In this document: piece by piece, positions 15,903-23,881 of the stretch
Position numbering within the stretch: position 1 is the stretch's first letter
Layout of the letters: each line of letters begins with the position of its first letter
Assembly (NCBI GenBank): GCA_025054525.1
Contig: JANWZJ010000009.1
Coordinates: 1 to 51,769, forward strand
Reading direction: 5' to 3'
DNA length: 51,769 nt
From: Bacteroidia bacterium
GTDB lineage: Bacteria > Bacteroidota > Bacteroidia > SpSt-205
Translations under genes and position numbers: made by a program
Notes under the pieces: generated by a model
What the model was told of the DNA's origin: nothing
Seen by the model: only the letters and a program-made list of their open reading frames with translations
Databases searched by the model: none

Positions 15903-16606
15903 GCACAGACCAAAGTACCTATGTTTTCTCCGGCAAGAATCCGATAGAGTGCGCGAGGTTCGTTGATATTGAAGACGGCCATGGGCAGCCCATGCTCTTG
16001 AGAGAGCGTGAAGGCAGTGAGGTCCATCACCTCTACTCGGAGGCGCAATGCTTCTTCGTAAGAAAGGCGAGCGATACGCCGAGCAGAAGCATCTTTTTCG
16101 GGGTCCGCTGTGTAAATGCCATCTACCCGAGTGCCTTTGAGCAGGAGCTCCGCCCCTATCTCAATCGCTCGCAGCGTCGCTGCGGTATCCGTAGTAAAGA
16201 ATGGATTACCAGTGCCCGCAGCGAAGATGACGACTCGCCCTTTCTCTAAGTGCCGAATCGCTCGCCGCCGAATAAACGACTCGCATATCCGCTGCATCTC
16301 AATCGCAGACTGTACCCGCGTATGAACTCCCAGCTGTTCTAAGGCATTTTGGAGGGCAAGGGCATTAATCACCGTAGCCAACATGCCCATGTAATGAGCT
16401 TGGGCTTCATCCAGCCCTTGTTCCTTGCCTTCTATGCCGCGGAAGATATTCCCCCCTCCAATCACAATAGCCATCTGCACCCCGGCGTGCACCACCTCTG
16501 AAATCTCCTCCGCATAATATCGCAGCCGAGCAGCATCTATGCCATAGCCTTTATCCCCCATGAGGGCTTCGCCGCTCAGCTTGAGTAAAACCCGCTTATA
16601 CTTCAT
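15899..16606 (-). CDS. pyrH: UMP kinase
   Basis: A 235-residue hexameric bacterial UMP kinase making UDP from UMP and ATP. Motifs are the N-terminal [14 protein letters not shown], the GGGNIFRG loop, [14 protein letters not shown], the [15 protein letters not shown] segment and [15 protein letters not shown]. The gene order tsf-pyrH is the usual bacterial one; frr, its common downstream partner, is replaced by mscS. Tsf overlaps it by 4 bp. Confidence 0.97.
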   Translation of the reverse strand: MKYKRVLLKLSGEALMGDKGYGIDAARLRYYAEEISEVVHAGVQMAIVIGGGNIFRGIEGKEQGLDEAQAHYMGMLATVINALALQNALEQLGVHTRVQSAIEMQRICESFIRRRAIRHLEKGRVVIFAAGTGNPFFTTDTAATLRAIEIGAELLLKGTRVDGIYTADPEKDASARRIARLSYEEALRLRVEVMDLTAFTLSQEHGLPMAVFNINEPRALYRILAGENIGTLVCA

Positions 16607-17451
16607 TTGCCCCCCACCTGCAGACGAACAAAACCTTTGACTATTAGTTTAGGAGAAACAGACTTGAGATAATCAGCCACGCTTTTCTTATCATCCTTGA
16701 AGTACTCCTGCTCCAAGAGAACCGCTTCTTTGAAGAATTTTTCCAGTTTGCCCGTGGCGATTTTCTCCAAAATGTTCTCTGGCTTGCCTTCGGCTCGGGC
16801 TTGTTCGCGGGCGATAGCCTTTTCCCGTTCTAATACATCGGCAGGCACACTATGCCTATCTACACTGATAGGGCTGAGCGCAGCAATCTGCATCGCTACA
16901 TTTTGGGCTACTTCTTCCAGCACTGTGGGGGCAATGTCCTGAGTCCCCGAAAGGGCCACCAGCACCCCTATTCGCCCTCCCAAGTGAATGTACGCTGAGA
17001 CATAGTCGCCAGATAGCTTAGCCCAGCGCGATACTTCCATTTTCTCTCCTATCTTAGCAGTAAGCTCTGCTAACTTATCCGAAAGCGCCGTCCCCTCTAT
17101 ACTAATAGAAGCAAGCTGACTGGCGTCACTGATTCCTTGCTGTAAGGCAGTTTCAGCGATTTTCCTGCCGAAAGTGCGGAAATCTTCATTTCGGGCAACG
17201 AAATCCGTTTCACAGGCTAAGAGAACTAATTGTCCTTCTTTTCGGTCTGGGCTAACGGCAGCAAAAATAGCGCCCTCGCGTGCATCACGCTCTTGGCGCG
17301 CCGCCGCCATTTTATGCCCTTTCTTGCGCAGAATCTCTATTGCTTTGTCTATATCGCCTGCCGCTTCTTCTAACGCCTTTTTACAATCCATCAGCCCGGC
17401 GCCTGTGAGGTCACGCAGGCGCTTGACTTGGTCTGCAGTTACTGTGCTCAT
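16603..17451 (-). CDS. tsf: Elongation factor Ts
   Basis: A 282-residue EF-Ts, the nucleotide exchange factor for EF-Tu. The N-terminal UBA-like part has [22 protein letters not shown]; the core has the [14 protein letters not shown] motif that contacts EF-Tu. A perfect TAACTTTG box lies 5 nt before the ATG. rpsB, normally the preceding gene, is not here: a secreted amidase gene lies upstream instead. It heads tsf-pyrH-mscS-dapF. Confidence 0.97.
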   Translation of the reverse strand: MSTVTADQVKRLRDLTGAGLMDCKKALEEAAGDIDKAIEILRKKGHKMAAARQERDAREGAIFAAVSPDRKEGQLVLLACETDFVARNEDFRTFGRKIAETALQQGISDASQLASISIEGTALSDKLAELTAKIGEKMEVSRWAKLSGDYVSAYIHLGGRIGVLVALSGTQDIAPTVLEEVAQNVAMQIAALSPISVDRHSVPADVLEREKAIAREQARAEGKPENILEKIATGKLEKFFKEAVLLEQEYFKDDKKSVADYLKSVSPKLIVKGFVRLQVGGK

Positions 17452-17456
17452 CTGGG

Positions 17457-17464
17457 CAAAGTTA
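17457..17464 (-). promoter_or_regulatory. Leaderless-type promoter box of tsf
   Basis: TAACTTTG read leftward, 5 nt before ATG 17451, in the 19-bp gap to the upstream stop codon. Confidence 0.6.
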
Positions 17465-17470
17465 GCCGTT

Positions 17471-20400
17471 TCAGCGCACTATCCACCGCAGCATTTGCGT
17501 AAAGTCTTCTCCCTGCACCCGAACCACATATATCCCCTCTGCCAGTTCAGGCAAGGCTAAAAAGCGCCCCACTTGTCCTTCTCCTTTCCAGACTTGCGCT
17601 CCCGTCGTAGCTAAAATTTCCACCGCATAAGGTAGTCCTTCTCTGCCTACAGAGAAGATACCCAGACGAGCAGGACCTTGCGACGGATTGGGGAGAAGGA
17701 GCGCTTCTACTTTCGTCCCATTCAGAGAAGCGCTCACGTCATAGATAAATCCATCCGAAAAAGTAGCCTCTCCCCGCATATTTACTCCATTCACCGCCCG
17801 AATGCCCACATAATAGGTCGTTCCAGCGCTAATCGTCCCCGAGGCAAGACTGACAGAGAGTCGGCTAGTATTAGACGTAGGCGTCCAGGATATCACATCA
17901 GCGGCACCTGGAGACGTACCCAAGGCATATTCATACTGGTGTATGCCAGAGTTCGTATCTTGCGCCATCGTCCACGCTGCTTCCAAGAGCGTGTTCTGTG
18001 TGATTATATCCACATCATTCGGGGGATCATTCCCGTCAAACACCTCGGGAGGAGCGGTGGGCGGCGTCCAATCTACCTTTACCCAGCGTCCTGCCAGCGT
18101 AGAAAGATTACCCGCTGTATCCTGGACGATACTGCGAATAAGCCCCGCTTCGTGGGCAGGTCCCCGCGACTGAAAGCGAATATCCCCAGTGGGCCCCACC
18201 TGCACCATAACCGTGCCATTATTGGGACGGCTGCGATATACTTTGAAGTTATTATACTCCGCGATAGCATTACCCGTTCGTAGAGAAATGTAGCTGCCTG
18301 AGCCGATGGGATTAGGGTCTTTCCAGCTTATGACGAGCTGATTGTTGATATATACTCGGTGATCGCCCGTAATGCGGTCATAACTCCACTTGAAATCATA
18401 CCAGGTATTTAGCTGAAAAGTGTAGGGAACATCTACCACAGGCCCTGACCCCCAAGAGTTACCTACTACTTTATATAACTGAGCCTTCTGATGGTCCATG
18501 CGGAAGAATACGAAGTAAGAGTTGCCTCTATTCGTAGCGGTGGGATTATCGGCGAAGATATGCAGGCCCATGCGCCGATTCGTAGAACTGCCCCCTGTGA
18601 AGCGTCCCGCCCAGTGATACAAGTAGCGATTGGATAAATCTTGCTTTAGATAAGCATACAAGTTTGTATTGTCGCCAGTGGGGGAGCTTTCGTTGCTTTG
18701 ACGCAGGACAGGGTCACCATTGCCTGGGTCTTGAATGCTCCAATTGCCTACAACAGATGTCCAGTCGGGATGTAGCGCAGGGCCTTGGAAGTTATCACTG
18801 AAGAACCCACGCTGGGCATTAGCCCGCCAGTCGCCCGCTGTATCGTACATGACGAGGTAGAAGGCTTTTTCTACTTGGCGACCACCATTATCCGCATCTT
18901 GAAACTGCACTGAAAAGTCTCCCGTTACCCACTCAGGTAGCGGTTGAATCTGTGTGGTGGGGGGAATGTTATCCGTTGCAGAGGTATTAGAACCCGTAGA
19001 GGTATAAGAAATCCGCCATCCCGGGCCATTTGTAGAACAATCAGTGCGCAGCTCTAAAAGGACAGACCCTCCATTCACTGTGAGGGTACTGGGCAGCGAA
19101 TTCCCCGTCAGCCGCCGCAGTAGCGGGTCTACCACCGAATCGCCTTCATAAATATATAGGTAGTCTCCCCCTTTGGCGGAGGGGTACGCTACCGAAAAGT
19201 TATTCTCTAAGTCAAACTGCTCAAAAGTAAGTGTAATGCTATTAGCACCGGGTGGTGCTATTTTGATGAAATAGCGTTGGAGGTCTGCATAGTTTGCGGA
19301 GGCACCCCCTGGGTCATAAATAGTGCCCGAAGGGGTCGTCAACGTCTGATTCACCATGTATTGCGGGCCATTGATGAGCCGATAGTACAAATCCCAGTTC
19401 CAATGGGGGCCTGGGTCGCTATGAGTTTGGCTCGGGTACTGCTGATGCCCTTTGATATTGACGCAGGTCTTGACATAGCACTGCTCGGTGGTACCAGTGC
19501 ATGCATTCCCAAACCATGTAGAGCGAGGATTGATGCCTCGGCGCTGCGCTATATCTCTGACTAATGCCGCCGAAGCCTGATACATCGCTTGCGTATACCA
19601 GCTTGGGTTACTAACATAGCCTTCATGTTCTAATCCGATGCTGTAGTTATTGCCCACGCCTACATGCCAGGCTCTGTCTGCCTCCCGCACCATTTGCGTG
19701 ATTTGCCCATCCGATGAGCGCAGCACGTAGTGAGCGGACACTCCAGCACTGCAATTCTTGAACCAGGAGATACAACCCGCATAACTGCCTTGGATAGTAT
19801 GCACCGTAACATGAGTAATGGAAGCGCCTGCAGGACGGCTATTATAGTTGCAGGAAGCAGCCGGATTCCAGATAGCCCCTGAATAGTCTGTGCTTTGGGT
19901 ACGATAGGTATAGCCTTCTTCGGTGCGGATTTCATCGGGCGTAATAATCACCTGGCTGGCGGAGAGTACTCGGTAGTTCTCCCGAAAAAGCTCTTTGAGG
20001 TCCACCTCCCACCGAGAAAAGCCGTATTTCTGCGCCGCCTCAGGGTCTGCCAGAAACCGATAGATTTCAAATAGCTCGCTTTGTTGAGCAAAGTCATTCA
20101 CAGGGTCAGGGCTCAACGGCAAATATCCCAACGCAATAAAAATATCTCGGTGGGCCCCATACTGCTTGGGAGCAATACCCCTCTGACGCATAAGGTATTC
20201 ATAAGCAGCGGCTAACGCCTCCACTTGTACCTGGGGAGAGGCCTTGAGCTGCTCTATAGAGTAGCCTGACAAAATAGAAATGGTCTTCAAGTTTTCTCGG
20301 AAGTAGTCTTTGCCGTCCTCTATCCAGCCAAAAAGCCCTATCCCTTGCGGTATGCCTGTACAGGAAGGCTCACTCGGGGTGAGGACACTGAAGCGGCTCT

Positions 20401-20551
20401 GTGTATAAGCAATAGCTTCCAATGCCCCCCGAGGCACAAGGGGATGTCGCTGATAGGCAGAGTCAAAAAAGGCGGCATAGGGATTTTCTGGTAGGCGCGG
20501 CGCTTGGGCCCAAACTAGGGCGAAAAACAAGGCGATACTCCAGTACCGCAT
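17471..20551 (-). CDS. Secreted multidomain N-acetylmuramoyl-L-alanine amidase with T9SS-type tail
   Basis: A 1026-residue exported protein. Order: short signal peptide (to WAQA); an N-terminal helical domain (about 20-180); an Amidase_2 zinc domain (about 235-390) with candidate ligands His251 (VTVHTIQG) and the HSDPGPHW motif (His377, His383); a CUB-like beta domain (about 405-520, with DYLYIYEGDS); a laminin-G/concanavalin-like region (about 590-780); a fibronectin-III-like part; and a C-terminal type IX sorting-like domain starting near LLPNPSQGPARL and ending IYVVRVQGEDF. It would cleave stem peptides from peptidoglycan outside the cell, as a lytic or defensive enzyme. The ATG is 4 nt behind TATCTTTG. 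Confidence 0.87.
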   Translation of the reverse strand: MRYWSIALFFALVWAQAPRLPENPYAAFFDSAYQRHPLVPRGALEAIAYTQSRFSVLTPSEPSCTGIPQGIGLFGWIEDGKDYFRENLKTISILSGYSIEQLKASPQVQVEALAAAYEYLMRQRGIAPKQYGAHRDIFIALGYLPLSPDPVNDFAQQSELFEIYRFLADPEAAQKYGFSRWEVDLKELFRENYRVLSASQVIITPDEIRTEEGYTYRTQSTDYSGAIWNPAASCNYNSRPAGASITHVTVHTIQGSYAGCISWFKNCSAGVSAHYVLRSSDGQITQMVREADRAWHVGVGNNYSIGLEHEGYVSNPSWYTQAMYQASAALVRDIAQRRGINPRSTWFGNACTGTTEQCYVKTCVNIKGHQQYPSQTHSDPGPHWNWDLYYRLINGPQYMVNQTLTTPSGTIYDPGGASANYADLQRYFIKIAPPGANSITLTFEQFDLENNFSVAYPSAKGGDYLYIYEGDSVVDPLLRRLTGNSLPSTLTVNGGSVLLELRTDCSTNGPGWRISYTSTGSNTSATDNIPPTTQIQPLPEWVTGDFSVQFQDADNGGRQVEKAFYLVMYDTAGDWRANAQRGFFSDNFQGPALHPDWTSVVGNWSIQDPGNGDPVLRQSNESSPTGDNTNLYAYLKQDLSNRYLYHWAGRFTGGSSTNRRMGLHIFADNPTATNRGNSYFVFFRMDHQKAQLYKVVGNSWGSGPVVDVPYTFQLNTWYDFKWSYDRITGDHRVYINNQLVISWKDPNPIGSGSYISLRTGNAIAEYNNFKVYRSRPNNGTVMVQVGPTGDIRFQSRGPAHEAGLIRSIVQDTAGNLSTLAGRWVKVDWTPPTAPPEVFDGNDPPNDVDIITQNTLLEAAWTMAQDTNSGIHQYEYALGTSPGAADVISWTPTSNTSRLSVSLASGTISAGTTYYVGIRAVNGVNMRGEATFSDGFIYDVSASLNGTKVEALLLPNPSQGPARLGIFSVGREGLPYAVEILATTGAQVWKGEGQVGRFLALPELAEGIYVVRVQGEDFTQMLRWIVR

Positions 20552-20555
20552 GCTA

Positions 20556-20563
20556 CAAAGATA
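20556..20563 (-). promoter_or_regulatory. Leaderless-type promoter box of the amidase gene
   Basis: TATCTTTG read leftward, 4 nt before ATG 20551, ending next to the upstream symporter stop. Confidence 0.6.
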
Positions 20564-20564
20564 A

Positions 20565-22154
20565 CTACTCGTTTCTATTACGCAGAAGGAAAAAGAATAA
20601 AGCTATTCCCCCTACCCCTCCTATTAGCAGCCAAGAGATAGTTCCCCCTTGCAAACTCAGGAGAGAACCTAAAAGCACAGCATATCCGCTACCTACCCCC
20701 CACAGCCACAAGAGAAGGAGTTTCGCTTGGACTTGGGGACGGACTTGTTCAATGAAAGTTTGCCAGCGCTGTGGGGGCGTGCCTCGCCCTAAAAACGCTG
20801 TAAGAAGCACTATCGCTGCTGTAAAGCCTACCGTTGCGATGTAGCTATACGGAAACTCCATCCTCCAGCCCCACCGAAAAATACCATATCCTATCATAGG
20901 AGCTATCAGCGCAGCGATTTCACTGAGAATAGTAATCCGCCGCCAAAACCAGCGCAGCAGTAGCACCAGTCCTGTTCCCGCTCCCGACTCAATCAGAAAG
21001 TTCCATGCGCCTGCGATACTTGTCATGAAGGGGGTAACCCCTACACTGAGCAAAGCTAACACTAGGGTAGCCCATAAGCCTGCTTGGAAACCCTTCTTTT
21101 CGTCTAATCCCAAGTCTCGTGCGATATAAGAGGCGCCCCAGTTGAAGTGGGTAGATAAGGTACTCATGTAAGCACCCGCTAAACCCACGAGAAGAAGGAT
21201 TTGCTCAGGAGGGGATAGGAATTTCTTTGCCATGAGGAGATAAGCCTCACGCGGGTCTTCTACTTGGGGTAGCACGATTAAGGAAGCCAGCGCCACGCTA
21301 TACCATGTGATAGGACGAACCGCATAATGGAGAACCTGAAACAGAGCCAAGGCTTTTTGAGCAGAAGTAGGAGAGGGCGTAGAGGCCATGCGCTGGAGAA
21401 TATATCCGCCGCCACCCGGCTCTGCTCCCGGATACCAGCTTGCCCACCACTGTAGCCCGAGGAAAGCGATTGCCATCGCCCAGTTCCATTCTCCGCCGCC
21501 AGGTACCAGCGACCATGCCTCCGCTGGGACCGCTGTCATATCTACTTGCATTAGCACTCGTACCATGAGCAGCGTAGTAGCCCCTAATGCCAAAGTAAGC
21601 TGTAGCACATCCGTCCATACCACACTCCAAAGACCACCCCATAGTGTATATAAGAGTGTAATACCTGTAGAGACACTGAGGAAGATATAGGCCTGCTTTA
21701 GCGAGAGTCCCACAAAAGCTCGTAGCACCGTGAGCATGGCGGATTGTACCCAGCCTAAGATGATGAGGTTGATGAAGACACCCAGCCATACCGCACGAAT
21801 AGCCCGCAGGATAGCGGCGGCTTCGCCTCCGTAACGAAGGGAGAGAATTTCACTGTCGGTGAGCACGCCGCTTCGGCGCCACAGCGGAGCAAAAACAACT
21901 ACGCTGAGCATGCCGCCGATGAGCATATTCCACCAGCGCCAGTTTGCAGCTAAGCCTCCCTGCCTAACATACTCGGTAATCGCCAAGGGTGTATCCACGG
22001 CGAAGGTGGTAGCTACCATGCTGAGGGCTGCAAGATACCAGGGCATTTGCCGCCCCGCTGCGAAATAGCCTTCTATAGTAGCCCGAGTGCGCTTGCGCCC
22101 CCAAAGCCCTATTCCTAAGCTCACGAGAAAGTACGCCCCTAATGCCCATACCAT
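20565..22154 (-). CDS. Sodium:solute symporter (SSS family)
   Basis: A 529-residue polytopic membrane protein with about 13 to 14 hydrophobic helices. The N-terminus MVWALGAYFLVSLGIGLWGRKR, then EGYFAAGRQMPWYLAALSMVATTFAVDTPLA, matches the SSS family, where this early region helps form the sodium site. The substrate cannot be inferred. Start choice: ATG 22154 lies 3 nt behind a TATATTTG box, while the TTG at 22160 lies inside that box and cannot be the start of a transcript from it. It diverges from pyrD with 21 bp between starts. Confidence 0.9.
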   Translation of the reverse strand: MVWALGAYFLVSLGIGLWGRKRTRATIEGYFAAGRQMPWYLAALSMVATTFAVDTPLAITEYVRQGGLAANWRWWNMLIGGMLSVVVFAPLWRRSGVLTDSEILSLRYGGEAAAILRAIRAVWLGVFINLIILGWVQSAMLTVLRAFVGLSLKQAYIFLSVSTGITLLYTLWGGLWSVVWTDVLQLTLALGATTLLMVRVLMQVDMTAVPAEAWSLVPGGGEWNWAMAIAFLGLQWWASWYPGAEPGGGGYILQRMASTPSPTSAQKALALFQVLHYAVRPITWYSVALASLIVLPQVEDPREAYLLMAKKFLSPPEQILLLVGLAGAYMSTLSTHFNWGASYIARDLGLDEKKGFQAGLWATLVLALLSVGVTPFMTSIAGAWNFLIESGAGTGLVLLLRWFWRRITILSEIAALIAPMIGYGIFRWGWRMEFPYSYIATVGFTAAIVLLTAFLGRGTPPQRWQTFIEQVRPQVQAKLLLLWLWGVGSGYAVLLGSLLSLQGGTISWLLIGGVGGIALFFFLLRNRNE

Positions 22155-22157
22155 GCC

Positions 22158-22171
22158 CAAATATACCTTCG
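22158..22171. promoter_or_regulatory. Fused bidirectional promoter, symporter and pyrD
   Basis: Leftward TATATTTG occupies 22158-22165, 3 nt before ATG 22154. Rightward TACCTTCG occupies 22164-22171, 4 nt before GTG 22176. The boxes share the palindromic TA at 22164-22165. Confidence 0.6.
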
Positions 22172-22175
22172 CTGA

Positions 22176-23150
22176 GTGTGGTGGAGAATCATACGCCCTC
22201 TTCTCTTTAGCTTACCGCCTGAGAGAGCCCATGAGCTCACTTTCTATCTCTTAGAGCAGCTCCAACGCTGGGGTTTGTGGCATAAGCCCCCTCCTAAGAT
22301 AGCCCCTTTGAATTTGTGGGGGCTTTCGTGGGCGCACCCGCTGGGCTTAGCCGCGGGTATGGACAAAAACGCTAAGCTCCTCCCTTTCTGGGCTCACTTA
22401 GGATTTGCTTTTGTGGAAGTGGGCACTGTTACGCCGCTTCCGCAGTCGGGTAACCCACGTCCTCGTCTCTTTCGCATCCCCTCCGACCAAGCCCTACTCA
22501 ATCGCATGGGCTTCAATAATGATGGAGCAGCCGCCATAGCCCGTCGGCTGGAACAGCGCCCTTCTGGGCTTATCGTCGGCATAAACATGGGCAAAAACCG
22601 CTCCACCCCTTTAGAAGAAGCACACCAGGACTATGCCCAAGTATTTTGCACCCTCAGGGATTTAGGCGATTTCTTCGTTATCAATGTCAGCTCACCTAAT
22701 ACGCCAGGACTTCGCCAACTGCAGGAGCGAGAAGCTCTCTTGCGCATCCTTCATGCTATAGACAAGCATAACCCCAATCATCGCCCTATCCTCCTCAAAC
22801 TATCCCCTGATCTATCCGCCCAGCAGATAGAGATTATAGGCAAGCTTAGCGTAGAGGAGGGAGTAGCAGGATTTGTCGCGGGAAATACTACCACTCAGAT
22901 TCAGTATCCTCATCTCGGTGAGGGAGGGATAAGTGGCGCCCCCCTCAAACCCCTTAGACTTAAGCTAATTCAAGCCCTCCTACCTTTTCAGCTTCCTATT
23001 ATAGGCGTGGGGGGAATTTTCTCATCCCATGAAGTGCTGGGGACTTTACAAGCAGGGGCTTCCCTTGTAGAAGTATATACGGGGTTTGTGTACAGAGGCC
23101 CTCTACTCGTACGAGAGGCGGTGGAAGCACTAAGCAAAAATACCCCGTAG
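22176..23150 (+). CDS. pyrD: Dihydroorotate dehydrogenase (quinone), class 2
   Basis: A 324-residue class 2 PyrD, the membrane-associated quinone-linked enzyme of pyrimidine synthesis. Visible motifs are PLGLAAGMDKNAKLL (FMN site), VGTVTPLPQSGNPRPRLFRIP, NRMGFNNDGA, INVSSPNTPGLRQLQ with the catalytic Ser of class 2 enzymes, VAGNTTT, GGISGAPLKPLRL and GVGGIFSS. The N-terminal RPLLFSLPPERAHELTF is the membrane-tunnel helix pair. The start is GTG, 4 nt behind TACCTTCG. The last three codons and stop lie inside the 3' end of the convergent tRNA-Glu gene. Confidence 0.96.
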   Translation: MWWRIIRPLLFSLPPERAHELTFYLLEQLQRWGLWHKPPPKIAPLNLWGLSWAHPLGLAAGMDKNAKLLPFWAHLGFAFVEVGTVTPLPQSGNPRPRLFRIPSDQALLNRMGFNNDGAAAIARRLEQRPSGLIVGINMGKNRSTPLEEAHQDYAQVFCTLRDLGDFFVINVSSPNTPGLRQLQEREALLRILHAIDKHNPNHRPILLKLSPDLSAQQIEIIGKLSVEEGVAGFVAGNTTTQIQYPHLGEGGISGAPLKPLRLKLIQALLPFQLPIIGVGGIFSSHEVLGTLQAGASLVEVYTGFVYRGPLLVREAVEALSKNTP

Positions 23151-23214
23151 GGGATTTGAACCCCTGTTTCCTCCTTGAAAGAGAGGTGTCCTAACCGGGC
23201 TAGACGAACGGGGC
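23141..23214 (-). tRNA. tRNA-Glu (anticodon TTC), copy 1
   Basis: A 74-base cloverleaf read leftward. The acceptor stem GCCCCGT pairs with ACGGGGT (first pair G-U), discriminator A; T arm AGGGG-TTCAAAT-CCCCT; anticodon arm CCTCT-CTTTCAA-GGAGG with TTC at the anticodon, giving Glu. CCA is not encoded. The sequence is identical to copy 2. Bases 23141-23150 also carry the end of pyrD on the other strand. Confidence 0.96.
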
Positions 23215-23301
23215 TACTTGGGAGAAAACCAAAAAGAATAACAGATAGTCCGCTTTCAGAGTTCCTCTACTGCTCTGCGCAGAGGAGTCTCTGCCCGCAA
23301 G

Positions 23302-23375
23302 TACCCCGTAGGGGATTTGAACCCCTGTTTCCTCCTTGAAAGAGAGGTGTCCTAACCGGGCTAGACGAACGGGGC
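23302..23375 (-). tRNA. tRNA-Glu (anticodon TTC), copy 2
   Basis: Identical to copy 1 over all 74 bases and placed 87 bp upstream of it, same strand. A TATCTTTG box (23384-23391) ends 8 nt before its 5' end. Copy 1 lacks a clear box of its own, so both are probably made as one precursor. No CCA is encoded. Confidence 0.96.
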
Positions 23376-23383
23376 ACGCAGGG

Positions 23384-23391
23384 CAAAGATA
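23384..23391 (-). promoter_or_regulatory. -7 box for the tRNA-Glu pair
   Basis: TATCTTTG read leftward, 8 nt before the mature 5' end of tRNA-Glu copy 2; it lies directly after the end of the histone H1-like gene. Confidence 0.55.
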
Positions 23392-23408
23392 ATACGTTTG
23401 CTCCGAAG

Positions 23409-23660
23409 CTACTTCTTCTTCGGTGGAGCTTTTTTAGGAGGGGCTTTGGGTGCTGGCTTGTCGCTCTTTTTAGGCGCCTCCTTCTCTGTTTTCGCCTTCA
23501 TGTCAGAGATTTCGCGGCGCACTTGGTGTGCCCAGTTCTTGAGAGTAAGCAAGGCTTTACGAGCACGGGTGCCAGCCGCTTTGTTTCCATCGTCGTAAAA
23601 CTTGCGCAGGTCGGTCGTGAGTTCCCCCACGAGTTGATTGAGTTCGTCGTACCGTTTCAT
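23409..23660 (-). CDS. Histone H1-like (Hc1 family) DNA-binding protein
   Basis: An 83-residue very basic protein. Residues 1-60 (MKRYDELNQLVGELTTDLRK..., with GNKAAGTRARKALLTLKNWA) match the Bacteroidota Hc1-type histone H1 N-terminal helical domain; residues 61-83 are a Lys/Pro/Ala tail (KAPPKKAPPKKK), like eukaryotic H1 tails, which bind DNA non-specifically. It probably acts in nucleoid compaction. Unusually for this window it has a leader: TACCTTTG (23686-23693) is 25 nt before the ATG, and AAAGGA, a Shine-Dalgarno-like sequence, lies 5 nt before the ATG. Confidence 0.85.
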   Translation of the reverse strand: MKRYDELNQLVGELTTDLRKFYDDGNKAAGTRARKALLTLKNWAHQVRREISDMKAKTEKEAPKKSDKPAPKAPPKKAPPKKK

Positions 23661-23693
23661 ACGCGTCCTTTTATTAGAGTTTGCTCAAAGGTA
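23661..23693 (-). promoter_or_regulatory. Promoter box and Shine-Dalgarno-like leader of histone H1 gene
   Basis: Read leftward: TACCTTTG at 23686-23693, a 25-nt spacer, and within it AAAGGA about 5 nt before the ATG. This contrasts with the near-zero leaders elsewhere. The remaining part of the gap to 23870 shows nothing assignable. Confidence 0.5.
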
Positions 23694-23881
23694 AATAAAA
23701 ATTCCAAACTTGCCCCCTGCTTTTTAGTGCCTGCTTCCACAAGCTATCCACAAAATTACCCGATTAAGCAGGGGGGGTGACTCTCTGTAGCTTTCATCAA
23801 AATATCCTGTCTAATTCCACAGAAACCCATCCCGGCCTATTGGTCGCTTTAATACTAATCAAAAAATCTTATCTTCGCCCC

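Noticed and set aside
23215-23301. A short palindrome around CTCTGCGCAGAG in the tRNA-Glu spacer
   Set aside because: Only 12 bp, no link to a known site; it may help processing, but I cannot support that.
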